64,000 nucleotides of DNA from Streptomyces sp. GQFP (GCF_021545335.1 NZ_CP089312.1:4712001-4776000); one strand, 5' to 3'; shown: positions 1-8,154, counted from the first letter of the stretch. The notes: generated by a model not told the origin, from the sequence alone. Made by a program: numbers and translations.

Positions 1-471
1 GGCGCTGGATGCCTTCTCCAGCTTGTCCATGTCCTCGCTGCTCATCATTCCGGGCATGTCGGACGACATGTCGTGGCCCTCCATGCCTGACATGTCGGCG
101 GGAACTTCCTCGCCCCATGAGGTGAGCCAGCCGGACATCGTCTTGATCTCCGGGTCCTGCTCCCCCTTGATCTTCGTGGCGAGGTCCTTGACCTCCTGCG
201 ACGAGGCACGGTCGGCGGCCAGCTCGGCCATCTCGACGGCCTGGCGGTGGTGCTGGATCATCTCCGTGGCGAAGTCGACGTCGGCGTCGTTGTGCTCGCC
301 GGCCTCGGCCGAGGCGGACGCGGGTGCGGGTGCGGGTGCGGAGGGGCTGGAGTCGGAACCCATGGATCCCATGTCGTGCCCTCCGCCGCCACAGGCGGTG
401 AGCACGAGGGCGGCCATTCCGGCGGTGGCGGTGAGGGCGGTACGGCGGATGAGCTTGCGGTGTGCGGTCAT
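1..471 (-). CDS. DUF305 lipoprotein (cut by the window edge)
   Basis: The reading frame starts at an ATG at 471 and is still open at base 1, so the C-terminus is missing. Residues 1-27 form a lipoprotein signal: basic MTAHRKLIRR, a hydrophobic core and the lipobox LTAC followed by GGGG. An Ala/Pro-rich spacer leads to the DUF305 signature EMIHHHRQAVEMAELA, a His-rich helix typical of this ferritin-like secreted family. The visible tail is Met/His-rich (DMSGMEGHDMSS, DMPGMM), which fits periplasmic Cu(I) or Ag(I) binding. It lies 87 bp downstream of a DUF6153 gene on the same strand, so the two may be co-transcribed. The family call is firm; the copper role is inferred from Met/His content and neighbours. 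Confidence 0.88.
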   Translation of the reverse strand, partial: MTAHRKLIRRTALTATAGMAALVLTACGGGGHDMGSMGSDSSPSAPAPAPASASAEAGEHNDADVDFATEMIQHHRQAVEMAELAADRASSQEVKDLATKIKGEQDPEIKTMSGWLTSWGEEVPADMSGMEGHDMSSDMPGMMSSEDMDKLEKASSA

Positions 472-558
472 GGTTGAACTCCTGGGGTCGGATCTGCGAA
501 GGGCATGCCGATACGTGGCGCCGCGCCCTCATGGGCATGCGGCGTCACGCGGGCCGCT

Positions 559-990
559 CTAGATCCGCAGGAGCTGGAGTTCGGAGAGTGAAGGCGGCGC
601 CCGGCCGCCGTCGGGGCCGCTGCCGCCCGGAGAAGTGACCACGAGGGGCACTCCGGCGCAGGCCACCACATCGGGCAGCAGCTCGGGCACGACACCGGGT
701 GCCCCGGTCACCGACGCGGAGGCACAGGTCGGATCCGCGTGGTTCGTGTGGCCCTGGCAGTCGCCGCCGTGATCGCAGCCGGCGGACTTGGACACCGTGG
801 CACCCATGCCCATGCCCATACCCATGCCCGCGGACGCCACCGTCCGGTCGTGCCCGTGGGCAGCCGCGAGCTCCGGCACCGGTCCGAGACCGTGCATACC
901 GAGCAGGCCCAGCAGCAGAGCGCCCACGAGCAACCCACAGGACCGCAAGAGCGATTGCGGTGAAGGGGCGAGCTGTACGCGGCGCGTCAC
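559..990 (-). CDS. DUF6153 family secreted/membrane protein 1
   Basis: This 143-residue protein starts at GTG 990. One hydrophobic segment (residues about 15-32, LLVGALLLGLLGMHGLG) is followed by a His/Met/Cys-rich extracytoplasmic part with the run GMGMGMGMG and CDHGGDCQGH. It ends in the family hallmark PPSLSELQLLRI. Similar C-termini occur in the proteins at 7741 and 10929, so three paralogues lie within 11 kb. DUF6153 has no known function; the metal-ligand-rich exposed part and the neighbouring DUF305 gene suggest metal handling at the cell surface. The start is supported by a TACGAT hexamer exactly 6 nt upstream with no Shine-Dalgarno sequence, suggesting a leaderless mRNA. Confidence 0.8.
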   Translation of the reverse strand: MTRRVQLAPSPQSLLRSCGLLVGALLLGLLGMHGLGPVPELAAAHGHDRTVASAGMGMGMGMGATVSKSAGCDHGGDCQGHTNHADPTCASASVTGAPGVVPELLPDVVACAGVPLVVTSPGGSGPDGGRAPPSLSELQLLRI

Positions 991-996
991 GGCGCC

Positions 997-1002
997 ATCG
1001 TA
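997..1002 (-). promoter_or_regulatory. -10 element of a leaderless DUF6153 transcript
   Basis: TACGAT (TAnnnT) ends 6 nt before the GTG start codon at 990, placing the probable +1 at or next to the G of GTG. No Shine-Dalgarno sequence is present. The paralogue at 7741 has the same arrangement (TATGAT, 6 nt, GTG). Confidence 0.5.
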
Positions 1003-1165
1003 GGCACAGGCCGTTGATCCCCTGCGTCTCGGACGTACGCGAGGCGGGCTACGAACCGGCCGAGCAGGTGTGCACCTCCGCCGCCAAGGGATTCCGGCAG
1101 ACCAGCCGTCTACTATGGATCTGCGTATTCGCTTGCGCATTCGGTGGCGAAAGGGAGTCAGGTCC

Positions 1166-1534
1166 ATGCGACGGCTGGGGGAGCTTGAGGCGGAGATCAT
1201 GGATCGCCTCTGGACGTGGAACCGTCCGGCCACGGTGCGTGAGGTCGTCGACGACATCAACAAGACCCGCCCCGTCGCGTACACGACGGTGATGACCGTC
1301 ACCAACATCCTGTACACCAAGGGCTGGCTGCTGCGCGGCAAGCAGGGGCGGGCCTGGCTGTACACGCCGGTCCGCAGCCGCGAGGCGTATGCCGCCGCGC
1401 TCATGGAGGTCGGCCTGGGAGCCAGCAAGGACCGTCCGGCCGCGCTGGTCCACTTCGTCGAGCGCATGTCCGAGGAAGAGGTGGCCGCCCTGCGCAGGGC
1501 CCTGCGGAACGTCGGACGACAGGCGAAGTCGTGA
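1166..1534 (+). CDS. BlaI/MecI/CopY-family repressor
   Basis: The 122-residue protein begins MRRLGELEAEIMDRLW and has the winged-helix pattern of Penicillinase_R repressors (REVVDDINKTRPVAYTTVMTVTNILYTKGWL, split here by residues VVDD...LYTK). The ATG at 1166 has AGGGAG about 9 nt upstream. The gene overlaps the next one (M56 peptidase) by 4 nt, the usual BlaI-BlaR1 pairing: a membrane metalloprotease senses a signal and inactivates the repressor. A TACTA-containing stretch precedes the gene (1110-1125) and a tandem CTACTAAG precedes the NlpC/P60 gene at 2605, the likely target. In actinobacteria such repressors act in beta-lactam or copper/respiratory responses; the sequence alone does not decide which. 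Confidence 0.88.
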   Translation: MRRLGELEAEIMDRLWTWNRPATVREVVDDINKTRPVAYTTVMTVTNILYTKGWLLRGKQGRAWLYTPVRSREAYAAALMEVGLGASKDRPAALVHFVERMSEEEVAALRRALRNVGRQAKS

Positions 1535-2442
1535 ACGCGGCCCCAGTCCTGGCCGGTTACACGGTCGCGGTGGGTTTCGTCGCTCCGCAGCTGATGCTGC
1601 GCAGCAGCTGGCCGTACCGGGCTCCGGCCCTGGCGGCGGCGGTGTGGCACGCACTTGCGGTCTCGTTCTCGATCGGGGCGGCGCTCTTCGCGTACAACCT
1701 CGCCATGCCTACCGAGCACCTGCACGTCGGCCTGGTCGGCCTGCTGCACTCCTGCGGGCTCGATGTCGGTGCGGGCAGGCCCGACCCCGACACGGCGGAC
1801 CGGCTGGCTGTCGGCGTGCCCGCCGCCGTCGGGATCGCTCTGGCGGCCGGCTTCGTCTTCCACGTCGTCCGGGCCCGGCGGGCGCGCACGCGGCACCGCG
1901 AGGCCCTCGACCTGGTGGGCCGCCACTCAACCCGCCTGTGCGCCACCGTCCTGCCGTATGACATCCCCGCCGCGTACTGCCTGCCCGGCCGTCACCCCCG
2001 GATCGTGATCAGTGATGCCACCGTGCGTCAGCTCACACCGGATCAGCTCGGCGCCGTACTGGCGCACGAGCAGGCGCACATCGCGGGCCGCCATCACCTG
2101 GTCCTGGCCGCCGTGGAGACCTTCCACTCGGTGTTCCGCCGGCTCCCGCTCGCCCGCCACGCCCGGGAGCAGACGGCGCTGCTGCTGGAGATGATCGCGG
2201 ACGACCGTGCCCTGCGCCGTCACTCCGACGAGGTGCTGGCCACAGCGATGTACGAGATGGCGGCGACCCGTGCCCCCAAGGGCGCGTTCGCCGCGGGTGG
2301 CCACACCGTCCTCATCCGCGTGAAGCGAGTTCTCGGTCCGCGCAAGGCGCCCCATCCGGCCCTGTGGGGTTGCGTCGCCGCCGTGGCCATGGCGATTCCG
2401 TTGTTGCCGCTGCTGGTTGCCTGCCCGCCCGCGCTCGGCTGA
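1531..2442 (+). CDS. M56/M48-type membrane metallopeptidase (BlaR1-like)
   Basis: The 303-residue protein starts at a GTG overlapping the blaI-like stop (GTGA), so translation is coupled. Hydrophobic segments lie near residues 5-25, 30-55 and 88-110, with a last one at the C-terminus. The zinc-protease motif LAHEQAHIAGRHH (HExxH with Q in place of one x) sits near residue 185 and is followed by an EMIADDRA segment that can supply the third ligand. There is no penicillin-binding sensor domain, so it is shorter than staphylococcal BlaR1, as is usual in actinobacteria. The predicted role is signal-dependent proteolysis of the cognate repressor. Family confidence is high; the signal is unknown. 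Confidence 0.87.
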   Translation: MNAAPVLAGYTVAVGFVAPQLMLRSSWPYRAPALAAAVWHALAVSFSIGAALFAYNLAMPTEHLHVGLVGLLHSCGLDVGAGRPDPDTADRLAVGVPAAVGIALAAGFVFHVVRARRARTRHREALDLVGRHSTRLCATVLPYDIPAAYCLPGRHPRIVISDATVRQLTPDQLGAVLAHEQAHIAGRHHLVLAAVETFHSVFRRLPLARHAREQTALLLEMIADDRALRRHSDEVLATAMYEMAATRAPKGAFAAGGHTVLIRVKRVLGPRKAPHPALWGCVAAVAMAIPLLPLLVACPPALG

Positions 2443-2490
2443 CCGGTTTCGCGTGAGACACCTGCGACTCGGACTCGCTTGCGATACAAA

Positions 2491-2506
2491 CTACTAAGCT
2501 ACTAAG
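2491..2506. promoter_or_regulatory. Tandem CTACTAAG boxes, candidate BlaI operator
   Basis: Two head-to-tail copies of CTACTAAG (2491-2498, 2499-2506) lie about 100 bp before the NlpC/P60 start in a locally A/T-rich stretch. BlaI/CopY-family operators usually contain TACTA or TACA half-sites; assignment to the repressor at 1166 is an inference. Confidence 0.35.
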
Positions 2507-2604
2507 TTTTATCTTGCTTGACGGGTCGGCGCACTGTGCGCCGGTACGACGGCCGCCACAGCCCGTCGCCTGGTACACAGACCGCGCAGAGGAGTCACCC
2601 CACG

Positions 2605-3630
2605 ATGGGAACCCACCGTCGGCCGAAGCCACCCAGCCGTGCCCGGATAGCCGCCCTCGGCATGGCCGCCGGCGCCGTCAGCCTCCTGCCGACGCAGAGC
2701 CAGGCGGCCCCCAAGCCGACGGTGGACGAGGTGCGCAAGCAGGTGGAGCAGCTCTACGAGGAGGCCGAGGCTCCCACGGAGGAGTTCAACGCCGTCAGCG
2801 AGAAGCAGGAGAAGCTGCAGCGCGAGGTGGACGGCGCGCGGGACCGGCTGGCCCGCAAGCAGCAGGAGGTCAACGAACTGCGGGAGAAGATAGGCCCGTT
2901 GGCCGCAGCGCAGTACCGCAGCGGCGGCATCGACCCGAGTGTGCAGCTGTTCCTGTCCGGCGACCCGGACAACTACCTCGACCAGGCCGAGATGCTCGAC
3001 CGTACGAGCAGCCGGCAGGCCGGCGCCCTGCGGGCGATGCAGGCCAAGCAGCGCGAACTCACCCAGGAGCGGGAGGACGCCCAGAAGCGTCTGAAGTCCC
3101 TCGATGAGACGCGCGCCAAGGCCGCCGCGAAGAAGGACGAGGTCCAGAGCAAGCTCACGGAGGCCCGCAAGCTCCTGAACAGTCTGACCGCCGAGCAGCG
3201 CGCCAGGATGGAGGCCGCGCAGGAGCGCGACGACGCCTCCGCGGGCGCCAGCGACTCCTCCGCCTCCTACGACGGCCCCGCCAGCGGTCGCGCCAAGACC
3301 GCCATCGAGTTCGCGTACGCCCAGCTCGGCAAGCCGTACGAGTGGGGTTCGACCGGCCCCAACTCCTACGACTGCTCAGGACTCGTGGGAGCGGCCTGGC
3401 GCTCGGCGGGCGTCTCCCTGCCCCGTACCGTCCAGCAGATGTACGACGCCGGCCGGAAGGTGTCCAAGTCGGACCTTCAGCCGGGCGACATCATCTACTG
3501 GTACAACGACACCCAGCACAATGGCATGTACGTCGGCGACGGCAAGGCCATCCACGCGCCGCGCACCGGCAAGAACATCGAGATCGTCCCCTTGGACTCC
3601 ATACCGTTCTTCGCCGCGTCCCGGCCCTGA
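2605..3630 (+). CDS. NlpC/P60 cell-wall endopeptidase with coiled-coil N-terminus
   Basis: This 341-residue protein has a signal peptide (residues 1-34, ending SQAA). A long coiled coil (about 40-190, e.g. EVRKQVEQLYEEAEAP, rich in E/Q/K/A) and a Ser/Ala linker lead to a C-terminal NlpC/P60 domain. The catalytic Cys is at about residue 257 in NSYDCSGL and the His at about 305 in TQHNGMYVG. It resembles RipA/RipC-like D,L-endopeptidases that cut peptidoglycan stems. The ATG at 2605 is preceded by GGAG at 2591. It lies downstream of the BlaI-M56 pair, separated by the tandem box at 2491, so cell-wall remodelling controlled by that pair is plausible. Confidence 0.9.
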   Translation: MGTHRRPKPPSRARIAALGMAAGAVSLLPTQSQAAPKPTVDEVRKQVEQLYEEAEAPTEEFNAVSEKQEKLQREVDGARDRLARKQQEVNELREKIGPLAAAQYRSGGIDPSVQLFLSGDPDNYLDQAEMLDRTSSRQAGALRAMQAKQRELTQEREDAQKRLKSLDETRAKAAAKKDEVQSKLTEARKLLNSLTAEQRARMEAAQERDDASAGASDSSASYDGPASGRAKTAIEFAYAQLGKPYEWGSTGPNSYDCSGLVGAAWRSAGVSLPRTVQQMYDAGRKVSKSDLQPGDIIYWYNDTQHNGMYVGDGKAIHAPRTGKNIEIVPLDSIPFFAASRP

Positions 3631-3662
3631 GCACCAACACCCGTATCTCGCAAGGAATTTCA

Positions 3663-4533
3663 GTGACCGCACGCCCGGCCGTCCGTAAGCTGCTCGCCGT
3701 CGTGGGCGCCTCGATCGCCTCCCTGCTGGCCCTCTCCGCGTGCGGCGGCGGCTCTGCGGGCACGAACACGGCGGTAGATACTTCGGACTCGTCGGGACTG
3801 CTCTCCCGTGCACGGTCTGGGCGTCGATCCCGCCGACGGACGCGTGTACGTCGCCACCCACACCGGCGTCTACACCGTGACCAAGGGCGGGAAGCCGAAG
3901 CTCGTCGGCGACGGCGAAGACGACTTCATGGGCTTCACCGTGACCGGCGAGAACACGTTCATCGCCAGCGGGCACGGCGCCGAGGGCAGCGACCGTCCGG
4001 GGAACGTCGGCCTCATCGAGACCAAGGACGCGGGCCGCTCATGGACGTCCCGGTCACTTTCCGGGGAGGCCGACTTCCATTCACTGGACTCGGCCGAGGG
4101 GACCGTCTACGGATACGAGGCCGGCCGGGTCCGGGTCAGCAGCGACCTCAAGAGCTGGGACGACCGGGCCACGCTCGACGCACTCGACCTCGCGGTGAGC
4201 CCGGCCGGGGACAAGCTGCTGGCCACCACGGCCGACGGCGTCGTTGCCAGCACCGACGGCGGGCACACCTTCGGCAAGGGTGCTGAGCCGGTCCAAGCAT
4301 TCCTGTCCTGGCCCGCGGAAAAGTCCCTGTTCGGCATCGACCCGTCCGGGATGCTGAGCAGCAGCGCGGATGGCGGCAAGACGTGGAAGCAGCTCGCAAC
4401 CGTGCCGGGCGGACAGCCCCAGGCCCTGACCGCGGTCGACGCCGAGCACGTTCTCGCCGCGACACAGACCGCCGTGTACGAATCCCTCGACGGCGGAAAG
4501 ACCTTCACCGAGCTCGCGCTCCTCGCCTCGTGA
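3663..4533 (+). pseudogene. F510_1955-type BNR/propeller lipoprotein, frame broken near 3795-3808
   Basis: The N-terminal frame starts at GTG 3663 (AAGGAA 8 nt upstream) and encodes a lipoprotein signal with lipobox LSAC followed by GGGS. From about 3808 the homologous protein continues in another frame: VHGLGVDPADGRVYVATHTG, several Asp-box/BNR-like repeats (STDGGHTF, SADGGKTW, SLDGGKTF) and a stop at 4533. The two parts belong to one family of sialidase-like propeller lipoproteins with unknown substrate. The junction GGGACTGCTCTCCCGTGCAC would restore a plausible reading if two Gs were missing, so either a sequencing fault or a real null allele explains the break. Translation from 3808 alone would give an unexported protein. 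Confidence 0.7.
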
Positions 4534-4555
4534 AAAGCTCCAGCCCTCGCGGCCG

Positions 4556-5124
4556 TTACCGACGGACACCCAGACCGGCCGCCTGGTCACCCCGGGCCGC
4601 CGAACGCTCCCCCACTCGCGACTCCTGCTGCTTGCGCCATCCGTAGCGGGTCAGCCCTCTCGGCTTGAACACCGAGAGCGCCACGGCCACGAGCAGCACC
4701 AGCAGAGCAGCGGCGGCATCGGCCAGTAGTTGGACCCTCATCCCGAAGTGATCACCACTGGACAGACCGGCCTCGGCCGCGGCGTCGGCGACCTGGGCGA
4801 TCACATGCATGTGCACGAGCAGCAGGACGGTGGCGACGATGTTGATCAGCAGTTTGAACAGGACCCAGTAGTGCCGGAACAGCCCCCACGCGGTCCCCAG
4901 CGCCTGGCGAGCCCGGTGAGCAGAGAGACGAGGCTTGACGGGACCAGGACGAGCCAGCCGGTCAGCTCCATGGCGAGATAGGCGCCGCGCACGGTCTGGG
5001 CGCTCTGACTGGTCAGACCCGCGACGGCGAGGGCGAGGAAGACGGCGACGGCACCGAGCCAGCCGACCGACGAGGTGACGTGCGCGGTGAGCGCGATCTT
5101 GCGGAGGCGAGGGTGCATGGTCAT
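4556..5124 (-). pseudogene. DUF2269-like four-helix membrane protein, frameshifted near 4905
   Basis: The start is an ATG at 5124 (or 5118, MHPRLRK). The first frame gives two hydrophobic segments (TAHVTSSVGWLGAVAVFLAL and the stretch near LVLVPSSLVSLLTG), then runs into junk. A different frame carries on with RHYWVL, a third segment, MHMHVIAQVADA and a last membrane helix ending SVFKPRGLTRYG. Restoring one G in GCCAGGCGCTGG gives a continuous LARALGTAWGLF, so the lesion is a single-base loss in a G run. The architecture matches small DUF2269-type membrane proteins; function is unknown. It probably forms an operon with the 27-residue peptide just upstream and is flanked by the TetR operator at 5268. 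Confidence 0.6.
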
Positions 5125-5129
5125 CGCGA

Positions 5130-5213
5130 TCAGTGGTTGCCCATGCCGCCGCCGAGCGCGTGCATGACCACGAACGCCACGAGGAGGGCGGCGGCGGAAG
5201 GCGAGTCGGCCAT
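5130..5213 (-). CDS. 27-residue hydrophobic peptide
   Basis: ATG at 5213 is preceded by GAGGG about 9 nt upstream. The product is one short hydrophobic helix, MADSPSAAALLVAFVVMHAL, followed by GGGMGNH. The stop falls 5 nt before the DUF2269-like start, suggesting translational coupling. It is the first gene after the palindromic operator at 5268-5280. A real small membrane protein or a leader peptide are both possible; I know no family for it. Confidence 0.4.
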   Translation of the reverse strand: MADSPSAAALLVAFVVMHALGGGMGNH

Positions 5214-5267
5214 GTATGTGTCCCTCACTGGGCGTCGTTGGCATGTGGTCTCGGCTCGCATTTTACG

Positions 5268-5280
5268 AGACACGATGTCT
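5268..5280. promoter_or_regulatory. TetR-type palindrome 1 (AGACA-CGA-TGTCT)
   Basis: This perfect 5-bp-arm palindrome lies between the divergent small-peptide/DUF2269-like operon and the TetR gene. The same palindrome with a CTA centre occurs at 7596-7608, in the same TTTA/CGAGACA context, so the local TetR protein is the obvious ligand. Confidence 0.65.
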
Positions 5281-5329
5281 ACGAAGACAAGCAGGGTGTA
5301 CCGACACCGCCGCCACGTACACTGAGCCG

Positions 5330-5980
5330 GTGCCGAAGCTGTGGAACGAGACGATCGAGGCGCACCGCCGTGCGGTGCGCGACGCGATTCTGAACACCAC
5401 CGCGGAGCTGGCCACCGAACACGGGATACGGTCCGTGACGATGTCGCAGATCGCCGAGCAGGCCGGCATCGGGCGGGCAACGCTGTACAAGTACTTCCCG
5501 GACGTCGAGGCGATCCTGCTCGCCTGGCACGACCGCCAGATCACCGAGCACCTGGGACTCCTGTCGGAGGTCCGGGACCAGACCGATGGAGCCGCCGCAC
5601 AACTCGAGGCGGTCCTGAGGGCGTTCGCCCATATCTCACGTGAGTCCAGCGGCCATCACGGCACCGAACTCGCGGTGTTCCTGCATCGGGACGAGCGGGT
5701 CGTACGAGCCCAGCAGCAGCTCCACGGCATGGTTCAGGACCTGCTGGCCGAGGGCGTACAGAGCGGTGACTTCCGCGGCGACGTGACACCCGACGAACTC
5801 GCGACGTACTGCCTCCACTCCCTCACAGCCGCTGCCGCCCTGCCTTCCGAAGCGGCGGCGGACCGGCTCGTCACGGTCACCCTGTCCGGGCTCCGTGACG
5901 CGCACGTCGCGCCGGACGGCCAGCAGGCGACGAGTCCTCGCGGGCACCACGGCCATCGCGCACGGCACTCCGGTCACTGA
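5330..5980 (+). CDS. TetR/AcrR-family regulator
   Basis: The 216-residue protein starts at GTG 5330 (VPKLWNETIEAHRRAV). A typical TetR helix-turn-helix occupies residues about 10-57 (AELATEHGIRSVTMSQIAEQ and ATLYKYFPDVEAIL), followed by an all-helical ligand domain and a His-rich tail (RGHHGHRARHSGH). TACACT ends 6 nt before the GTG and no ribosome-binding site is visible, so the mRNA may be leaderless. The palindrome at 5268-5280 lies just upstream, predicting autoregulation and control of the divergent genes, and a second copy before the methyltransferase at 7522 predicts a local regulon. The ligand is unknown; the His-rich tail could bind metal. Confidence 0.9.
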   Translation: MPKLWNETIEAHRRAVRDAILNTTAELATEHGIRSVTMSQIAEQAGIGRATLYKYFPDVEAILLAWHDRQITEHLGLLSEVRDQTDGAAAQLEAVLRAFAHISRESSGHHGTELAVFLHRDERVVRAQQQLHGMVQDLLAEGVQSGDFRGDVTPDELATYCLHSLTAAAALPSEAAADRLVTVTLSGLRDAHVAPDGQQATSPRGHHGHRARHSGH

Positions 5981-6190
5981 GTTCCGACTACTCTTCTCGC
6001 AGCTCCGTACCTCAAGTGCATTCACGTCGGGGTCACTTGAGGTCGCGACTGAGTCGGGTGGCGACGTGCAGCCAGTGCTCCAGGGGACCGCGGCGGAACC
6101 ACCGTGTCCAGGCGGACTGTGAACTCCGCGCAGCCGCACACGCCGCCGCCTTCTGCGACGGTCACTGCTGAGCCCTGGCGGGTACGGGCA

Positions 6191-6865
6191 TCACGTCTTC
6201 GGCCTCTGCCGTCCGAGCACCCTTTCCCTATCCCTACGCCTGTGGCGGTGGCCGTGACGGGCGGCGAGGCCACCTAGCCCGATGGCCTTCAAAACGACGA
6301 GCAGCAGGACGACGGCCCCGGCTCCCCAGCCCCACCATTGCGCAGCCGCCAGCATGGTTCCCCCCAGCGCGAGATGCCCGACTACAAGCAGTGCCGCGAT
6401 TCCGCCGACTGTCCTGAGGGGCCAGCGCCGTGCGGTGCCGGCTACCTGCCGTGTCGCCTGCTGCGGATGCGAGCCGTCGGTCTCGGCGGCTTCGGCGCGC
6501 TGAACTCCGCTTGCCTCGGATCGTTGCCAGGACACGCTGAGGTGGTCGCGCCTGCCGATCTTTTCGAGGCGCGCGGCGATGAGGTCCTGCATGCGTTGCA
6601 GGTCATCCTCGTTGGCGGCCTCGATGCGCACTACCAGCGCCTCGGGCGTGGCCCGCAAAGCCCACTGGCCCAAGCTCAGGCGGACGGTCCCCCGGGTTTC
6701 GGACCATTCGACATCGTGCATCTCGGGGGGCCTGTGCGTGGCGCCGCCGCCGTGAGCGCGTGGCCGGTAGTGGGGGCGCTGCCCCATCTGCTGGGCGTGG
6801 CGGCAGAGTTGGTCAAGGTAGCGGCTCGCGCGTTCGGTCTCGACGCGGGCCTCGGCGGTCAGCAT
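6191..6865 (-). CDS. DUF2218 protein with C-terminal membrane helices
   Basis: Residues 1-110 match the DUF2218 pattern: EARVETERASRYLDQLCRHA, a His-rich turn (RPRAHGGGATHRP), DVEWSETRGTVRL and a closing RIGRRDHL-like segment before SVSW. DUF2218 proteins are small, often lie next to siderophore or metal genes, and have no established activity. This 224-residue copy is longer than the usual 100 or so: a linker and two hydrophobic segments (about 150-195) anchor it, and it ends in RHGHRHRRRDRERV. It follows the methyltransferase gene on the same strand after 27 bp, so the two are probably one transcript controlled by the palindrome at 7596. Confidence 0.8.
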   Translation of the reverse strand: MLTAEARVETERASRYLDQLCRHAQQMGQRPHYRPRAHGGGATHRPPEMHDVEWSETRGTVRLSLGQWALRATPEALVVRIEAANEDDLQRMQDLIAARLEKIGRRDHLSVSWQRSEASGVQRAEAAETDGSHPQQATRQVAGTARRWPLRTVGGIAALLVVGHLALGGTMLAAAQWWGWGAGAVVLLLVVLKAIGLGGLAARHGHRHRRRDRERVLGRQRPKT

Positions 6866-6892
6866 GGCGTTCCCTTCGGGCTGCTCACCGGG

Positions 6893-7522
6893 TCAGACCC
6901 GGGTGAGGGCGACGAGCCAGGCCCGGATGCCGTCCGGGTCGGTGGTGATGTCGATCGTGCTGGGTTCGATGGAGTCGATACGCCATCCGTCGGCGAACGA
7001 GGCTTCGATCGCGTCCCGCCCGAGCTTGTGCACACGGCCCCACTCGCCGGGCTGCCGGTCGCTGAAGCACAGCATGAAGTAGCGGCCGCCCTGCCGCGTC
7101 GCGGCCCGCAGGCTGTCGACGTAGGCGGCGCGGTCTTCGGCGTCGAATATGTGGAAGAGCCCGCAGTCGAGCACCGTGTCGAAGGATTCCTCCAGGTCAG
7201 CCAGCTCCAGAGCGTCCCACAGGAGGAACCTCGCCGCGCGGCCCTGCCCACGCGCCTTCTCCTCGGCGGCGCCCAAGGCCCGGGCGGCGAGGTCGACGCC
7301 CGTGGCGTCCAGACCGAGGCCGGCGCACATGAGCACGTGCTCGCCGGTCCCGCAGCCGACGTCCAGCACCCGGCCCTGGATGACGCCCGCCTCGGCGAGA
7401 GCGAGAAACGCCGGTTGCGGTCGGCCTATGTCCCAGGGCGGCGGACTGGCATACAGGTCGTCGGGCTCTGGCGGCTCGGCGGAACCGCGGTGCGGGTGGG
7501 GGTAACGGAGTGAGCCGGCCAT
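6893..7522 (-). CDS. Class I SAM-dependent methyltransferase (TPMT-like)
   Basis: The 209-residue protein carries SAM motif I VLDVGCGTGEH (about residue 52), an acidic motif II (ATGVDLAARAL) and a post-motif FDTVLDCGLFHIF, all typical of thiopurine/tellurite-resistance-type methyltransferases. The N-terminal PPWDIGRPQPAF is characteristic of that group, which methylates thiol, selenium or tellurium compounds. The substrate here is not shown. It is followed after 27 bp by the DUF2218 gene, and the promoter region contains the TetR-type palindrome at 7596-7608. Confidence 0.88.
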   Translation of the reverse strand: MAGSLRYPHPHRGSAEPPEPDDLYASPPPWDIGRPQPAFLALAEAGVIQGRVLDVGCGTGEHVLMCAGLGLDATGVDLAARALGAAEEKARGQGRAARFLLWDALELADLEESFDTVLDCGLFHIFDAEDRAAYVDSLRAATRQGGRYFMLCFSDRQPGEWGRVHKLGRDAIEASFADGWRIDSIEPSTIDITTDPDGIRAWLVALTRV

Positions 7523-7595
7523 GCCGGTGTCCTTCCCGTCGCGTCTGGCGTCCGGGTCGTCGTCCGGATCCTCGTGACGACTCCCAGCTTTATCG

Positions 7596-7608
7596 AGACA
7601 CTATGTCT
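7596..7608. promoter_or_regulatory. TetR-type palindrome 2 (AGACA-CTA-TGTCT)
   Basis: Ten of the ten arm bases are identical to the palindrome at 5268-5280. It lies 74 bp upstream of the methyltransferase start on the minus strand and 133 bp before the second DUF6153 gene, so it can serve either or both. Confidence 0.65.
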
Positions 7609-7740
7609 ATGTCAATGCACAGTGTATTTAGACCGGCGTCACGTCCACATCGATGGGTTCGAAGCCAGGGGGCGCGTCGGAGCCGAGCCCATCGTGCGAG
7701 CGACGGCACACGCCTCTGCCGGACTGGCTATGATCGCGCC

Positions 7741-8154
7741 GTGCTCACGGAACGGACGGCCGCAGCCCAGACGCGAGCCCGCACGCGGGCTCCGCGGCCG
7801 AGCCGTCTTCTGTGGCTCTCGACGCTGCTGCTCGGCCTGCTGTTCTCCCATGGCCTGCACGGAGAAAGCGCCGCCGGGCACCTCGATGCGGGCGTCACCG
7901 CGTCGCTGCCCGTGGCCGAACCGGAGTCCTCCGCCGGCCACGATCACGGCCACCAGGAGGACGGCGAATCCGCGACGGCCGCACACAATTGCGCGCCGAG
8001 CCAGCCGAGTGAGGCACTCGACGTGCCCCCGCCCAGCACGTCGCCGCTCGAAGTGACCGACCCCTGCCACCTGTTGCCACGCTCCGGCATCCACGCCGTC
8101 GAGGCGGACCCGGACACGAGGTCACCCAGCGCACCCTCCGTTTTGCGCATCTAG
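7741..8154 (+). CDS. DUF6153-like membrane/secreted protein 2
   Basis: The 137-residue protein starts at GTG 7741. A basic N-terminus and one hydrophobic segment (LLWLSTLLLGLLFSHGLHG, about residues 22-40) lead to a His-rich exposed part (AGHDHGHQEDGE, AAHNCAPS, DPCHLLP) ending SAPSVLRI, the DUF6153-like terminus. TATGAT at 7729-7734 ends 6 nt before the GTG and there is no Shine-Dalgarno sequence, so leaderless translation is likely, as for the first paralogue. Two Cys and many His residues fit a metal-binding surface protein; function is unknown. Confidence 0.7.
   Translation: MLTERTAAAQTRARTRAPRPSRLLWLSTLLLGLLFSHGLHGESAAGHLDAGVTASLPVAEPESSAGHDHGHQEDGESATAAHNCAPSQPSEALDVPPPSTSPLEVTDPCHLLPRSGIHAVEADPDTRSPSAPSVLRI

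Noticed and set aside
3808..4533. Intact cytoplasmic gene starting at GTG 3808
   Set aside because: The lipoprotein signal immediately upstream in another frame belongs to the same family, and no ribosome-binding site precedes 3808.
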